Assembly (NCBI RefSeq): GCF_001902295.1
Contig: NZ_CP018335.1
Span: 1,054,001 to 1,118,000 of the forward strand
From: Clostridium kluyveri
GTDB taxonomy: Bacteria; Bacillota; Clostridia; Clostridiales; Clostridiaceae
Length of the DNA stretch: 64,000 bases
Direction of reading: 5' to 3'
Shown here piece after piece: positions 21,235-29,445 of this stretch. The first letter of the stretch is position 1. Every line of letters begins with the position of its first letter. Under the pieces are notes generated by a model. That model saw nothing but the letters and a program-made list of their open reading frames with translations, was not told the origin of the DNA and did no database searches. Position numbers and translations under genes: made by a program.

Positions 21235-22626
21235 ATGTGGACTAATACTCCCATGATAAATATAGATAGGGAATTATGTACAGGTTGTAGGCGATGTGCC
21301 GATGTATGTCCAGTAGATGCTATAGGAGGCAGCAAGGGTGAACCACAAGTGATAAATATGGAAAAATGTATTATGTGCGGCCAATGTATTCAAGTTTGTA
21401 AAGGATATTATTCTATATATGATGATGTTGCTACACCTATGAGTAAAAAATTGTTTGATAGGGGATTATTAGATAATGTAGATGAACCACTTTTTGCGGC
21501 ATATAGTACAAGCAGGGTTAAAAATGTTAAGGAAATACTTAGAAATACAGATGTATTTAAAATCGTACAGTGTGCTCCTGCTGTAAGAGTTGCCATAGGA
21601 GAAGAGTTTGGATTGCCTTTTGGAACTTTAAGTGAGGGAAAAATGGCAGCTGTGCTTAGAAAAATTGGATTTGATAGGGTATATGATACAAATTTTGGGG
21701 CAGATCTTACTATAATGGAAGAAGGTAGTGAGTTATTAGATAGGATAACAAAAGGGGGAACCTTACCTATGTTTACTTCTTGTTGTCCAGCATGGGTGAA
21801 ATACGTGGAACAAACTTATCCAGAACTTTTGGATCATCTTTCAAGTTGTAAATCTCCTCAGCAGATGGCGGGTGCCATTTTTAAAAGTTATGGAGCCCAA
21901 ATGAACAAGGTAAATCCGGCTAAGATATATAACGTAGCTGTTATGCCCTGTACCTGTAAAGAATTTGAAAGTGAAAGAGAAGAAATGAGTTGTAATGAAT
22001 ATAGGAGTGTGGATGTAGTTATAACTACGAGAGAATTAGCACACTTAATAAAAGATGCAGGTATTGACTTTAATACTCTTTCCGATGATAAATTTGATGA
22101 TGTGCTGGGGATGTATACTGGAGCGGGAACTATATTTGGTTCTACTGGAGGTGTAATGGAAGCAGCCCTTAGAACAGGGTATGAATTATATACTAAGAAA
22201 TCCATTCCTAGTGTAGAACTTACTAACATTAGAGGAGGAGAAGGATTTAGAACTGCAGAAGTGGAATTAGGAGATTTTAAATTGAAGGTAGGAGTAGTAT
22301 CAGGTTTAAAACATGTAAAAAAAGTATTGGATATGATAAAAAATGGAAAATGTGATATGCATTTTATAGAGATAATGACGTGTCCCGAAGGCTGTGTCAG
22401 TGGAGGAGGACAACCTAAAATTATATTTGAATCAGATAAGGCTGCAGCCTATGATGCCAGAAAAAGGGGACTTTACAATCATGATTCCAGTCTTCCTTAT
22501 AGAAAGTCTCATGAGAACCCGGGCATACAAAAATTATATAGTGAATTTTTAGGAGAACCTTTAGGACATAAATCTCATGAACTGCTGCACACAAAATATA
22601 AATCCAGAAAGAATATTAATTTATAA
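21235..22626 (+). CDS. hydA: [FeFe]-hydrogenase catalytic subunit
   Basis: Catalytic subunit, 463 residues. The N terminus holds two [4Fe-4S] sites (CTGCRRCADVCP, CIMCGQCIQVC). H-cluster motifs are complete: L1 TSCCPAW (near residue 180), L2 MPCTCKEFE (near 237), L3 IMTCPEGCVSGGGQP (near 382). A C-terminal small-subunit-like tail is present. The ATG at 21235 suits the AGAAAGGA ribosome site better than the ATG at 21226. It reversibly reduces protons to H2. With no flavin subunit in the operon, the electrons probably come from ferredoxin or another Fe-S partner. The Rex-like site upstream suggests redox control. Confidence 0.95.
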   Translation: MWTNTPMINIDRELCTGCRRCADVCPVDAIGGSKGEPQVINMEKCIMCGQCIQVCKGYYSIYDDVATPMSKKLFDRGLLDNVDEPLFAAYSTSRVKNVKEILRNTDVFKIVQCAPAVRVAIGEEFGLPFGTLSEGKMAAVLRKIGFDRVYDTNFGADLTIMEEGSELLDRITKGGTLPMFTSCCPAWVKYVEQTYPELLDHLSSCKSPQQMAGAIFKSYGAQMNKVNPAKIYNVAVMPCTCKEFESEREEMSCNEYRSVDVVITTRELAHLIKDAGIDFNTLSDDKFDDVLGMYTGAGTIFGSTGGVMEAALRTGYELYTKKSIPSVELTNIRGGEGFRTAEVELGDFKLKVGVVSGLKHVKKVLDMIKNGKCDMHFIEIMTCPEGCVSGGGQPKIIFESDKAAAYDARKRGLYNHDSSLPYRKSHENPGIQKLYSEFLGEPLGHKSHELLHTKYKSRKNINL

Positions 22627-23192
22627 TATATATAAATTAATAATTTATAATATTTAGGATTTAAATTAATAAAAAATTCACATAAAAAAGAGGATAAATA
22701 AACACAAACAGGTTAAGTATAGTCAATATAAAAATATGATATAGGAATAATCTGATCTATAATTGTTCTTATATCATATATATTATAATTGATTTTTTAA
22801 TTTTTAAGCAAATGTGGAAAAGTTTTTTTCATTTGTTAATGATATTAGTAAATAATCTGTGAAAATTTAATGATTTTATTTATAAAATGATGTATAATTC
22901 TATTTATCAGATACAATCTTTACTTTACTTTATGTTGTTGCTGTTGTATTACTGAAGTTGTTTATGTATTTTCGGAAGTTTCTTCATTGATATATTTAAA
23001 TTTATCAATATTATGTCAGTATATGAAGATGTAAAGAAAGTACATAAATATATAAAGAAAATACAATTTTAAATAGTTAATATAGGTATTAAACTAAACA
23101 ATATTTTGCAAGATAAGTATATAAAAATGATATACAATAGGAAATGTAAAAATATTAATAAAAATAATTTTAAATTTCATGGAGGTGTTCTT
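22627..23192. other. 566-bp non-coding region between hydA and pduA
   Basis: AT-rich, no gene seen. One inverted repeat at 22735-22779 (TATGATATAGGAATAA with TTGTTCTTATATCATA) could be a weak terminator for the hydrogenase operon. The rest presumably holds the promoter and controls of the compartment operon; no riboswitch was recognised. A possible -10 (TATACA at 23131) with TTGCAA 19 bases upstream is weak. Confidence 0.5.
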
Positions 23193-23471
23193 ATGGGACA
23201 AGAAGCATTAGGTATGATTGAAACAAAAGGATTAGTTGGAGCTATTGAGGCAGCTGATTCAATGGTAAAGGCAGCAAATGTTCAATTAATAGGAAAAGAA
23301 CAAATAGGTTCAGGACTTGTAACCGTTATGGTAAGAGGAGACGTAGGTGCAGTAAAAGCTGCTACAGATGCAGGGGCTGCTTCAGCTCAGAGAGTAGGAG
23401 AACTTGTATCAGTACACGTTATTCCAAGACCTCATACAGATGTTGAAAAAATATTACCTAAAATTGGTTAA
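23193..23471 (+). CDS. pduA: PduA/J-type BMC shell protein
   Basis: Hexameric bacterial-microcompartment shell protein, single BMC domain, 92 residues. It has the PduA signature ALGMIETKGLVGAIEAADSM, VQLIGKEQIGSGLVTVMVRGDVGAVKAATDAG and the C-terminal VIPRPHTDVEKILP. The pore loop region (GSG) matches PduA rather than EutM-like charged pores. Start is the ATG at 23193 behind GGAGGTG; the longer open frame from 23106 lacks a ribosome site. It is the first gene of the compartment locus. Confidence 0.94.
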   Translation: MGQEALGMIETKGLVGAIEAADSMVKAANVQLIGKEQIGSGLVTVMVRGDVGAVKAATDAGAASAQRVGELVSVHVIPRPHTDVEKILPKIG

Positions 23472-23504
23472 TAGCATCAAATCTGATTGTTAATAAAAGC
23501 AGTT

Positions 23505-23919
23505 ATGTCAAGTGATGATTTAATCGAAAAGGTTTTAAATCAGTGTAACAAAAATATAATTTGAAAAATTTTGACCTATAAAATTTTAGTAATACATTAG
23601 GAAAATGGATTTAGTTTAGTAAGGGCTCCGGTAATAACAGTTGAATTTGCAGAAAAAGCTGTAGGTGTTAAATATGAAAAATTACAGAGGTTAAAACTGG
23701 ACATAAGGTTATTAATCATTAAGTAACTGCTAAAGATGTATCTGATGAAAAAGGGCAGTAGAAGAACCACTTGAATAAGAATTAAAAGTATAGTATTGAG
23801 TGGGATTTTAAGTGCTGTTACACAGTCAGTAATTGCCGCCCAAGAAGTAAGAGACAGAGGTAGTTGCCTTAAAATTATTGGGACAAAGTTCTGTTTCTAC
23901 TACTAACTTTTATATCTAA
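23505..23919 (+). pseudogene. pduB: pduB remnant (degraded shell protein)
   Basis: Pieces of a PduB-type shell protein survive in different frames. The ATG at 23505 opens MSSDDLIEKVLNQ, a PduB-like N-terminal peptide, and stops after 18 codons. Near 23725 AKDVSDEK resembles the PduB segment EDVSDAKRAVE. Near 23830 SAVTQSVIAAQEV matches SGAVKQSVIAAREV, and the end at 23870-23919 reads LKLLGQSSVSTTNFYI and a stop, like the PduB C terminus. At 415 bp it is about half of a normal pduB and has several stops and frameshifts. Position between pduA and pduC is where pduB belongs. Confidence 0.72.
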
Positions 23920-23937
23920 AGAGGGTGGTGTAAATTA

Positions 23938-25602
23938 ATGAGAAGATCTGAAAGATTTGAGATATTAGAACAAAGGTCAATTCATAAGGATGGCTTTGTG
24001 GAAGAATGGCCGGAAATAGGACTTGCAGCCATAGAAAGTCCTAATAATCCTATTCCAAGTGTTAAAGTGGAAGATGGGAAAATAATTGAGATGGATGGAA
24101 AAAGCAGAGAGGAGTTTGATTTTATAGATATCTTTCTTGCAGAACATTCAATCAATGTAAAAAATACAGAAAAAGCCATGGCAATGGATTCACTGGATAT
24201 TGCTAGAATGTTGGTTGATATAAATATTTCCAGAGATGAAATTATGAATATAGCCAATTCACTTACAGCGGCAAAATTGGTAGAAATAATTAGTAACTTA
24301 AATGTAGTAGAAATGATGATGGCTCTTCAGAAAATGAAAGCCAGAAGGACACCTGCAAACCAAGCATGTGTGACTAATTTGCGGGATAATCCTGTTCAAA
24401 TTGCAGCAGATTCAGCGGAGGGAGCCCTTAGGGGTTTTGCAGAAATGGAAACAAGGGCAGGAATGTTAAGATATACCCTTTTCAATGCAATTTCAGTTTT
24501 AATAGGTTCTCAGGTAGGAAGACCTGGGGTATTAACACAATGCTTACTGGAAGATGCTACAGAAATTAAATTGAGTATGCTTGGTTTTGCTTCTTATGTG
24601 GAAACTATATCTGTATATGGTACAGAAAGTGCATTTGTAGAGGGTGATGATACTCCCTGGTCTGATTCTTTTTTAGCTTCAGCATATACTTCGAGGGGAT
24701 TTAAAATGAGGTTTTCTTCAAGCATTGGTTCTGAAGTTCAAATGGGATATTCAGAGGGAAAATCAATGCTTTATTTAGAAGCAAGATGTATAATGATGGC
24801 TAAAGGTACAGGGGTTCAAGGATTGCAAAATGGATTGGTGAATGGTGTAGGCATTTCAGCAGCAGTACCAGAAGGTATGAGAGCAATTTTAGGAAGAAGC
24901 CTTTTAATTGAAATGCTTGGACTAGAAGTTGTATCGGGTAATGAGCAAGTTTTCACAAATTCTGAAATTAGAAAAACTTCAAAAGCTATGTTGCAATTTC
25001 TGCCTGGAGTTGATTTTGTATCTCCGGGGTATAATTCTACTCCAAGTTACGATAATATGTTTACACATTCCAATTGGAATGCAGAAGATTATGATGACTG
25101 GTTAATTTTACAAAGAGATTTAAGAATTGATGGGGGTCTTAAGCCTGTTAAAGAAGAAAAAGTTATAGCAGTTAGGAATAAGGCTGCTAGAGCAATTCAG
25201 GCTTTATTTAAGGAATTAGGATTGCCATCTATAACTGATGAAGAAGTGGAAGCTGCAACTTATGCCCATGGCAGTAGAGATATGCCAGCTAGAAATGTAG
25301 AAGAAGATTTAAAGTCAATTGAAAAATTATTGAATAAGGGCATTACAGTTTTAGATATAGTTAAGGGGCTTTACAGCGGAGGCTTTGCTGATGTTGCTGA
25401 AAGTACACTTAATATGTTTAAGCAGAGATTAATAGGGGATTATTTGCACCAGTCTTCAATATTTGATGAGCAGTATAATGTTATAAGTGCAATAAATGAT
25501 AGAAACGATTATATGGGCCCTGGAACTGGTTATAGGGTGGAAGCAAAAAAATGGGATGAATTGAAGAATGTAAACTTTGCTTTAGAACCCCATAAGATTT
25601 AA
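23938..25602 (+). CDS. pduC: PduC-type B12-dependent diol/glycerol dehydratase large subunit, catalytic His replaced
   Basis: Full-length large subunit, 554 residues, of adenosylcobalamin-dependent diol/glycerol dehydratase. Alignment by eye with Klebsiella enzyme is easy: DNPVQIAADSAEGALRGF, SQVGRPGVLTQC, ETISVYGTE, GSEVQMGYSEGKSMLYLEARC, GVQGLQNG, FLPGVDF, YDNMF, TYAHGSRDMP, GPGTGYR. Active-site Gln, Glu171, Glu of ETISVYG, Asp of GVDF and Ser of FTHSN are retained, but the catalytic His143 of Klebsiella (QAHVTN/QCHVTN) is Cys144 here (NQACVTN, codon TGT at 24367). The medium subunit PduD is absent next to it. Activity is therefore doubtful; the gene has no stops and could be under other selection or a recent loss. 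Confidence 0.9.
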   Translation: MRRSERFEILEQRSIHKDGFVEEWPEIGLAAIESPNNPIPSVKVEDGKIIEMDGKSREEFDFIDIFLAEHSINVKNTEKAMAMDSLDIARMLVDINISRDEIMNIANSLTAAKLVEIISNLNVVEMMMALQKMKARRTPANQACVTNLRDNPVQIAADSAEGALRGFAEMETRAGMLRYTLFNAISVLIGSQVGRPGVLTQCLLEDATEIKLSMLGFASYVETISVYGTESAFVEGDDTPWSDSFLASAYTSRGFKMRFSSSIGSEVQMGYSEGKSMLYLEARCIMMAKGTGVQGLQNGLVNGVGISAAVPEGMRAILGRSLLIEMLGLEVVSGNEQVFTNSEIRKTSKAMLQFLPGVDFVSPGYNSTPSYDNMFTHSNWNAEDYDDWLILQRDLRIDGGLKPVKEEKVIAVRNKAARAIQALFKELGLPSITDEEVEAATYAHGSRDMPARNVEEDLKSIEKLLNKGITVLDIVKGLYSGGFADVAESTLNMFKQRLIGDYLHQSSIFDEQYNVISAINDRNDYMGPGTGYRVEAKKWDELKNVNFALEPHKI

Positions 25603-25703
25603 AAACATTAATTATTTATCTTAATTTTACAGGCGACCATTGATTATATAAAAATTTTCAGATTTAAAAACATTATGAGTAAATTTTGAATAGGGGTGAA
25701 GCC

Positions 25704-26234
25704 ATGAGTAGTAATGATTTAATAGAACAAATAGTTAAAGAAGTTTTGAAAAGTATGGAATCTATTCAAAATGATGAACACAAATATGAGTCTGAAGAAA
25801 TTCATGGTAGTGGAAGAGCTTGTGAAATTGTAAGTAAAAAAGATTATCCTTTAGGTAAGAAGAGACCGGAGCTTATAAAGACAAGTACAGGTAAATCTAT
25901 AGATGATATAAGTTTAGAAAATGTGTTAAATGGAAAAATAACTTTAGATGATGTTAAGATAAATAAGAAAACACTTTTATATCAAGCTCAAATAGCAGAA
26001 TCTGTAGGTAATATTCAACTTGCAGCAAATCTTAGAAGAGCAGCTGAACTCACTGTAGTTCCAGATGCTAGGGTATTGGAGATTTATAATGCTTTAAAAC
26101 CTCATAAATCTACAAGACAGCAATTGATTGAAATAGCAGAAGAACTTGAAAATAAGTATAAAGCTAAATTAAATGCTGAGTTTGTTAGGGAAGCAGCTGA
26201 GTCATATGAAAAAAGAAATATGATAAAAGTGTAG
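25704..26234 (+). CDS. pduE: PduE-type dehydratase small subunit
   Basis: Small subunit of diol/glycerol dehydratase, 176 residues. The N-terminal helix SSNDLIEQIVKEVLKSM resembles encapsulation peptides that send enzymes into the compartment. Family core: DYPLGKKRPELIKTSTGKSIDDISLENVL, LRRAAELTVVPDARVLEIYNALKP and FVREAAESYEKR. The ATG at 25704 has AGGGGTG seven bases upstream; the frame from 25686 starts inside that region. Normally pduD lies between pduC and pduE; only 101 bp separate them here, too little for a 220-residue protein. Confidence 0.9.
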   Translation: MSSNDLIEQIVKEVLKSMESIQNDEHKYESEEIHGSGRACEIVSKKDYPLGKKRPELIKTSTGKSIDDISLENVLNGKITLDDVKINKKTLLYQAQIAESVGNIQLAANLRRAAELTVVPDARVLEIYNALKPHKSTRQQLIEIAEELENKYKAKLNAEFVREAAESYEKRNMIKV

Positions 26235-26616
26235 GTTTAAAGAGTAGTGTTTAAATTCTAAACATTGGATATACTGAGATAGGTTGTAGTAAAGCTTTGG
26301 AAATCTATAATGGAGACAGCCGGTGCAATTAAAAACGATAGGAGCAGTACTTCATCGCTATAAACTTAAAGAAAATCACCCTCTTATTAATAAAGGACTC
26401 TAAATATTTATGAAAGAATAAAGTAGATATAGAATAATTGGGTGTAACGCTTCAAGATTCTATAAAGTTATACCTTTGAGATCAATTTATAGTGCAAGTA
26501 ATGAGAAATTAGAACAACAGACAAAATAGTTCTGTAGTCATTTCTATTTTTAAGAAGTATAATTATTCTCTAAAATTTATGCATTAACTCCATAATGTAG
26601 CAAGGGGGGGATTTTG
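26235..26616. other. Non-coding gap, possible eroded Pdu gene(s)
   Basis: 382 bp with stops in all frames. Some protein-like stretches occur (for example near 26285 and 26330, a fragment reading RYKLKENHPLINKGL), and pduG/pduH reactivase genes are expected at this position, but I could not match the fragments to them. Nothing else seen. Confidence 0.35.
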
Positions 26617-27684
26617 ATGAATGGAGAAGCTATTGGTGTTATTGAAACTATTGGAATGACTGCAGCAGTAGAAGCTGCAGATAGTTGTGTGAAATCGGCT
26701 AATGTGACCCTTATAGGTTATGAGTTGACAACAGGAGGACTTGTAACAATTAAAATAGAAGGTGACGTAGGAGCAGTTAAAGCTGCCATTGATGCAGGAA
26801 AAGTAAGTGCAGAAAGAATAGGTACTGTAGTTGGAACTCTTGTCATACCAAGACCTGCACAGAATTTACACAAGATTATAGAATCCGATTCAACAGTAGG
26901 AATTAAAAGTACAGAAACAGAAGAAAATTTAATTTGTGATAAAAAAGAAGAACTACAGGAAACGTTAGTTTCTGAAAAAAATTTAGAACCGGAAGAAGAG
27001 CCGGTTTCAGAAGAAACTGAAGAATCAAAAGAAGAGCCAGTTTCAAAAGAGATTGAAGAACCAGAAGAAGAGCCAATCTCAGAGGAAACTGAAGAAGAGC
27101 CAATTTCAGAGGAAACTGAAGAAGAGCCAATTTCAGAGGAAACTGAAGAACCAGAAGAAGAGCCAGTTTCAGAAGAAACTGAAGAATCAAAAGAAGAGTC
27201 GGTTTCAGAAGAGATTGAAGAACCGGAAGAAGAGTCAATTTCAGAGGAAACTGAAAAACCAGAAGAAGAGCCAGTTTCAGAAGAAACTGAGGAATCAAAA
27301 GAAGAGCCGGTTTCAGAAGAGATTGAAGAACTGGGAGAAGAGTCAATTTCAGAAGAGACTGAAGAACCAGAAGAAGAGCCGGTTTCAGAGGAAACTGAAG
27401 AATCAGAAGAGGATTTAACTCCTGAAAAAGATGTAGAGTCAGAAGAGAATTTGACTCTCAAGGAAAGCGTAGAGCCAAATGATAATGATCTTAATGAAGA
27501 AGCAAAGGAAAAAGACGAAGAAGTAGCTGTTAAAAAAGATAAAGGTAAAACAGGAAATCATGTTTCTTCAAAAAAGAATGCTAAGGATAATGAAGTATGT
27601 AATATATGTCGTGATCCTGCATGCCCTAGGAGAAAAGGACAGCCAAGGCATTTATGCCTTCATTATAAAAAGATGGGAAAGTGA
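26617..27684 (+). CDS. pduK: PduK-like BMC shell protein with acidic repeat linker and Cys-rich tail
   Basis: 355 residues in three parts. Residues 1-88 are a BMC shell domain (GEAIGVIETIGMTAAVEAAD ... VVGTLVIPRP). Residues about 125-275 are a very acidic, low-complexity linker built from about 12 units of 8-12 residues like EEPVSEETEESK. The C terminus has CNICRDPACPRRKGQPRHLC, the PduK Cys motif thought to bind a metal or Fe-S cluster. PduK of Salmonella is about 160 residues, so the linker is an extension. Start is the ATG at 26617, after AAGGGGGGG. The linker may reach from the shell into lumen or cytosol and bind cationic partners; that is inference. Confidence 0.88.
   Translation: MNGEAIGVIETIGMTAAVEAADSCVKSANVTLIGYELTTGGLVTIKIEGDVGAVKAAIDAGKVSAERIGTVVGTLVIPRPAQNLHKIIESDSTVGIKSTETEENLICDKKEELQETLVSEKNLEPEEEPVSEETEESKEEPVSKEIEEPEEEPISEETEEEPISEETEEEPISEETEEPEEEPVSEETEESKEESVSEEIEEPEEESISEETEKPEEEPVSEETEESKEEPVSEEIEELGEESISEETEEPEEEPVSEETEESEEDLTPEKDVESEENLTLKESVEPNDNDLNEEAKEKDEEVAVKKDKGKTGNHVSSKKNAKDNEVCNICRDPACPRRKGQPRHLCLHYKKMGK
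26998..27412 (+). repeat. Coding tandem repeats in pduK
   Basis: Tandem imperfect units of 24-36 bp coding for EEP[VI]SEE[TI]EE variants, about 12 copies. Two units in the middle (27073-27140) are nearly identical 30-mers, showing recent slippage. The repeat keeps other frames open, which creates false open frames on both strands. Confidence 0.85.
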
Positions 27685-27690
27685 TGAATT

Positions 27691-28353
27691 ATGGTAGAAA
27701 TAAATGAAAAATTAATACAAGATATAGTAGCTAAAATTATAACTGGAAATAAACCTGAACCTAAGGCTGAAATTGATAAAGATGGATTTTCTATACCTGT
27801 AGGTATATCCAATAGACATATACATTTAACTAAAGAGCATTTAGAGTGTTTATTTGGTGAAGGATATGAATTAGGAGTTAAAGGTTCAGTAAAACAACCA
27901 GGACAATTTGCAGCAAATGAAACTGTTGCCATTGCAGGACCAAAGGCTATTTTTCCTAAAGTAAGAATTTTAGGGCCTATAAGAAGCTATAGTCAGATTG
28001 AAATATCTAGAACAGATTCACGTACTCTTGGGATAAAAGCACCAGTTAGAAATTCTGGAGATTTAGATAATTCAGCAACTCTTTCTGTTATTGGACCTAA
28101 GGGATCAATAATCCTAAAGAATGGAGTTATATGTGCTAATAGACATGTTCATATGTTACCAGAACAGGCAAAGGTTTATGAAGTAAAAGATGGAGACTTA
28201 GTAAAGGTAGAAACTATGGGAGATAAAGGGGTTATTTTTAAGAATGTTTTAGTTAGAGTAACTGATACATCCGCTTTAGAATTCCATATAGATACAGATG
28301 AAGCTAATGCGTGTGAAATAAAAAATGATGCTTTAGTTAGAATATTAAAATAA
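27691..28353 (+). CDS. pduL: PduL phosphotransacylase
   Basis: Zinc-dependent phosphate acyltransferase, 220 residues, which converts acyl-CoA to acyl-phosphate in the compartment and recycles CoA. Two beta-barrel repeats carry the metal-site motifs GISNRHIHLTKEHL (near residue 35) and CANRHVHMLPEQA (near 150). The first 20 residues (EINEKLIQDIVAKIITG) form an amphipathic helix like an encapsulation peptide. It follows pduK by 6 bp. Its usual partner, CoA-acylating aldehyde dehydrogenase PduP, is not in the window. Confidence 0.94.
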   Translation: MVEINEKLIQDIVAKIITGNKPEPKAEIDKDGFSIPVGISNRHIHLTKEHLECLFGEGYELGVKGSVKQPGQFAANETVAIAGPKAIFPKVRILGPIRSYSQIEISRTDSRTLGIKAPVRNSGDLDNSATLSVIGPKGSIILKNGVICANRHVHMLPEQAKVYEVKDGDLVKVETMGDKGVIFKNVLVRVTDTSALEFHIDTDEANACEIKNDALVRILK

Positions 28354-28365
28354 GCAGGTGATGAT

Positions 28366-29385
28366 ATGGCAAGAAAGCTTTCAAGAATTTTATTAGGAGT
28401 AAATGATCCACCTAAAAAATCTTTAAAACGTGATGTGCCTAAAGAAACTCCAAAAGAGGTTTCAGAAGAAGTTCCAGAACAGAATTCAAAAGAAGTTTCA
28501 AAAGAAACTTCAAAAGAAACTTCAAAAGAAAGTGTACCTAAGAAACCAGCTAAGAAAAGTATATTAGATGATGCTAATGCATTCATAATGGATATGGAAA
28601 AAGTCATGAAAAAGCCTAGGGCAGTGGGAAAAGATGATAAATTAAAGGTTGGAGTAGATTTAGGTACTTCTAATATTGTTATAGCAGTATTAGATGAGAA
28701 CAATAAACCAGTGGCAGGAGAATTATTTTCTGCAAATGTAGTTAGAGATGGTATAGTTGTTGAATATCTAAATGCTGTGACTATACTCAGAAAATTAAAA
28801 GGTAAATTGGAGGGCACTTTAAATAGAGAATTATTGTATGCTGCTACGGCTATACCTCCAGGAATAAGTACAGGGAATACAAAAGTTATTCAAAATGTAG
28901 TAGAAGCAGCAGAATTTCAAGTAAGTAATGTAGTAGATGAACCAACTGCAGCTTCTGAAGTTTTGAAAATAAAAAATGGTGCAGTAGTGGATGTAGGTGG
29001 TGGAACTACGGGAATATCCATATTACAAGATGGAGAAGTAGTGTATTCAGCAGATGAACCTACAGGAGGACATCATTTAAGTTTAGTTGTGGCTGGAGCA
29101 CTTCAGATGGATTATGAAGCGGCGGAAAAATATAAAGTTGATATGAAAAATTATAATAGAGTGTTTACATTAGTAAGACCAGTAGTAGAAAAGATGGCAG
29201 ATATAGTCGTTCAGCATATTAAGGGGTTTAATGTAAATGAAATTTATCTGGTTGGAGGAACCTGTTGTCTAAAAGATATAGAAAAGGTATTTGAAAAGTA
29301 TACAGGTATAAAAACTATTAAACCACACGATCCCCTTTTAGTAACACCTATGGGAATTGCTATGAATGATACTAAGTTCAGTTAG
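28366..29385 (+). CDS. eutJ: EutJ-family Hsp70-like protein with N-terminal K/S/E-rich extension
   Basis: Actin/Hsp70-fold ATPase of the EutJ family, 339 residues. The ATPase core begins near residue 86 (KVGVDLGTSNIVIAVLDE), with the phosphate-2 motif AVVDVGGGTTGISI and adenosine motif EIYLVGGTCCLKDIE. Function is unproven: chaperone or reactivation of compartment enzymes is proposed. The first 85 residues are unusual, with repeats such as KEVSKETSKETSKES, followed by a helix (ILDDANAFIMDMEKVM) that may be an encapsulation peptide. With no PduG/PduH reactivase seen, it could serve that role. Confidence 0.85.
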   Translation: MARKLSRILLGVNDPPKKSLKRDVPKETPKEVSEEVPEQNSKEVSKETSKETSKESVPKKPAKKSILDDANAFIMDMEKVMKKPRAVGKDDKLKVGVDLGTSNIVIAVLDENNKPVAGELFSANVVRDGIVVEYLNAVTILRKLKGKLEGTLNRELLYAATAIPPGISTGNTKVIQNVVEAAEFQVSNVVDEPTAASEVLKIKNGAVVDVGGGTTGISILQDGEVVYSADEPTGGHHLSLVVAGALQMDYEAAEKYKVDMKNYNRVFTLVRPVVEKMADIVVQHIKGFNVNEIYLVGGTCCLKDIEKVFEKYTGIKTIKPHDPLLVTPMGIAMNDTKFS

Positions 29386-29445
29386 GAAATGTTCTATAAA
29401 GTGCGGCTAGGGGTTAAATGACTTAAAAATAAGTGAGGTGAGTAA

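Noticed and set aside
26998..27412. Possible CRISPR array because of the repeats
   Set aside because: Repeats are adjacent, in frame with a shell protein, variable in length and without unique spacers.
26718..27461. Open frames of 121-247 codons in other frames and on the minus strand of the pduK repeat
   Set aside because: The repeated GAAGAA-rich DNA keeps other frames open. The sequences are low complexity (Ser- or Leu-rich) and lack starts with ribosome sites.
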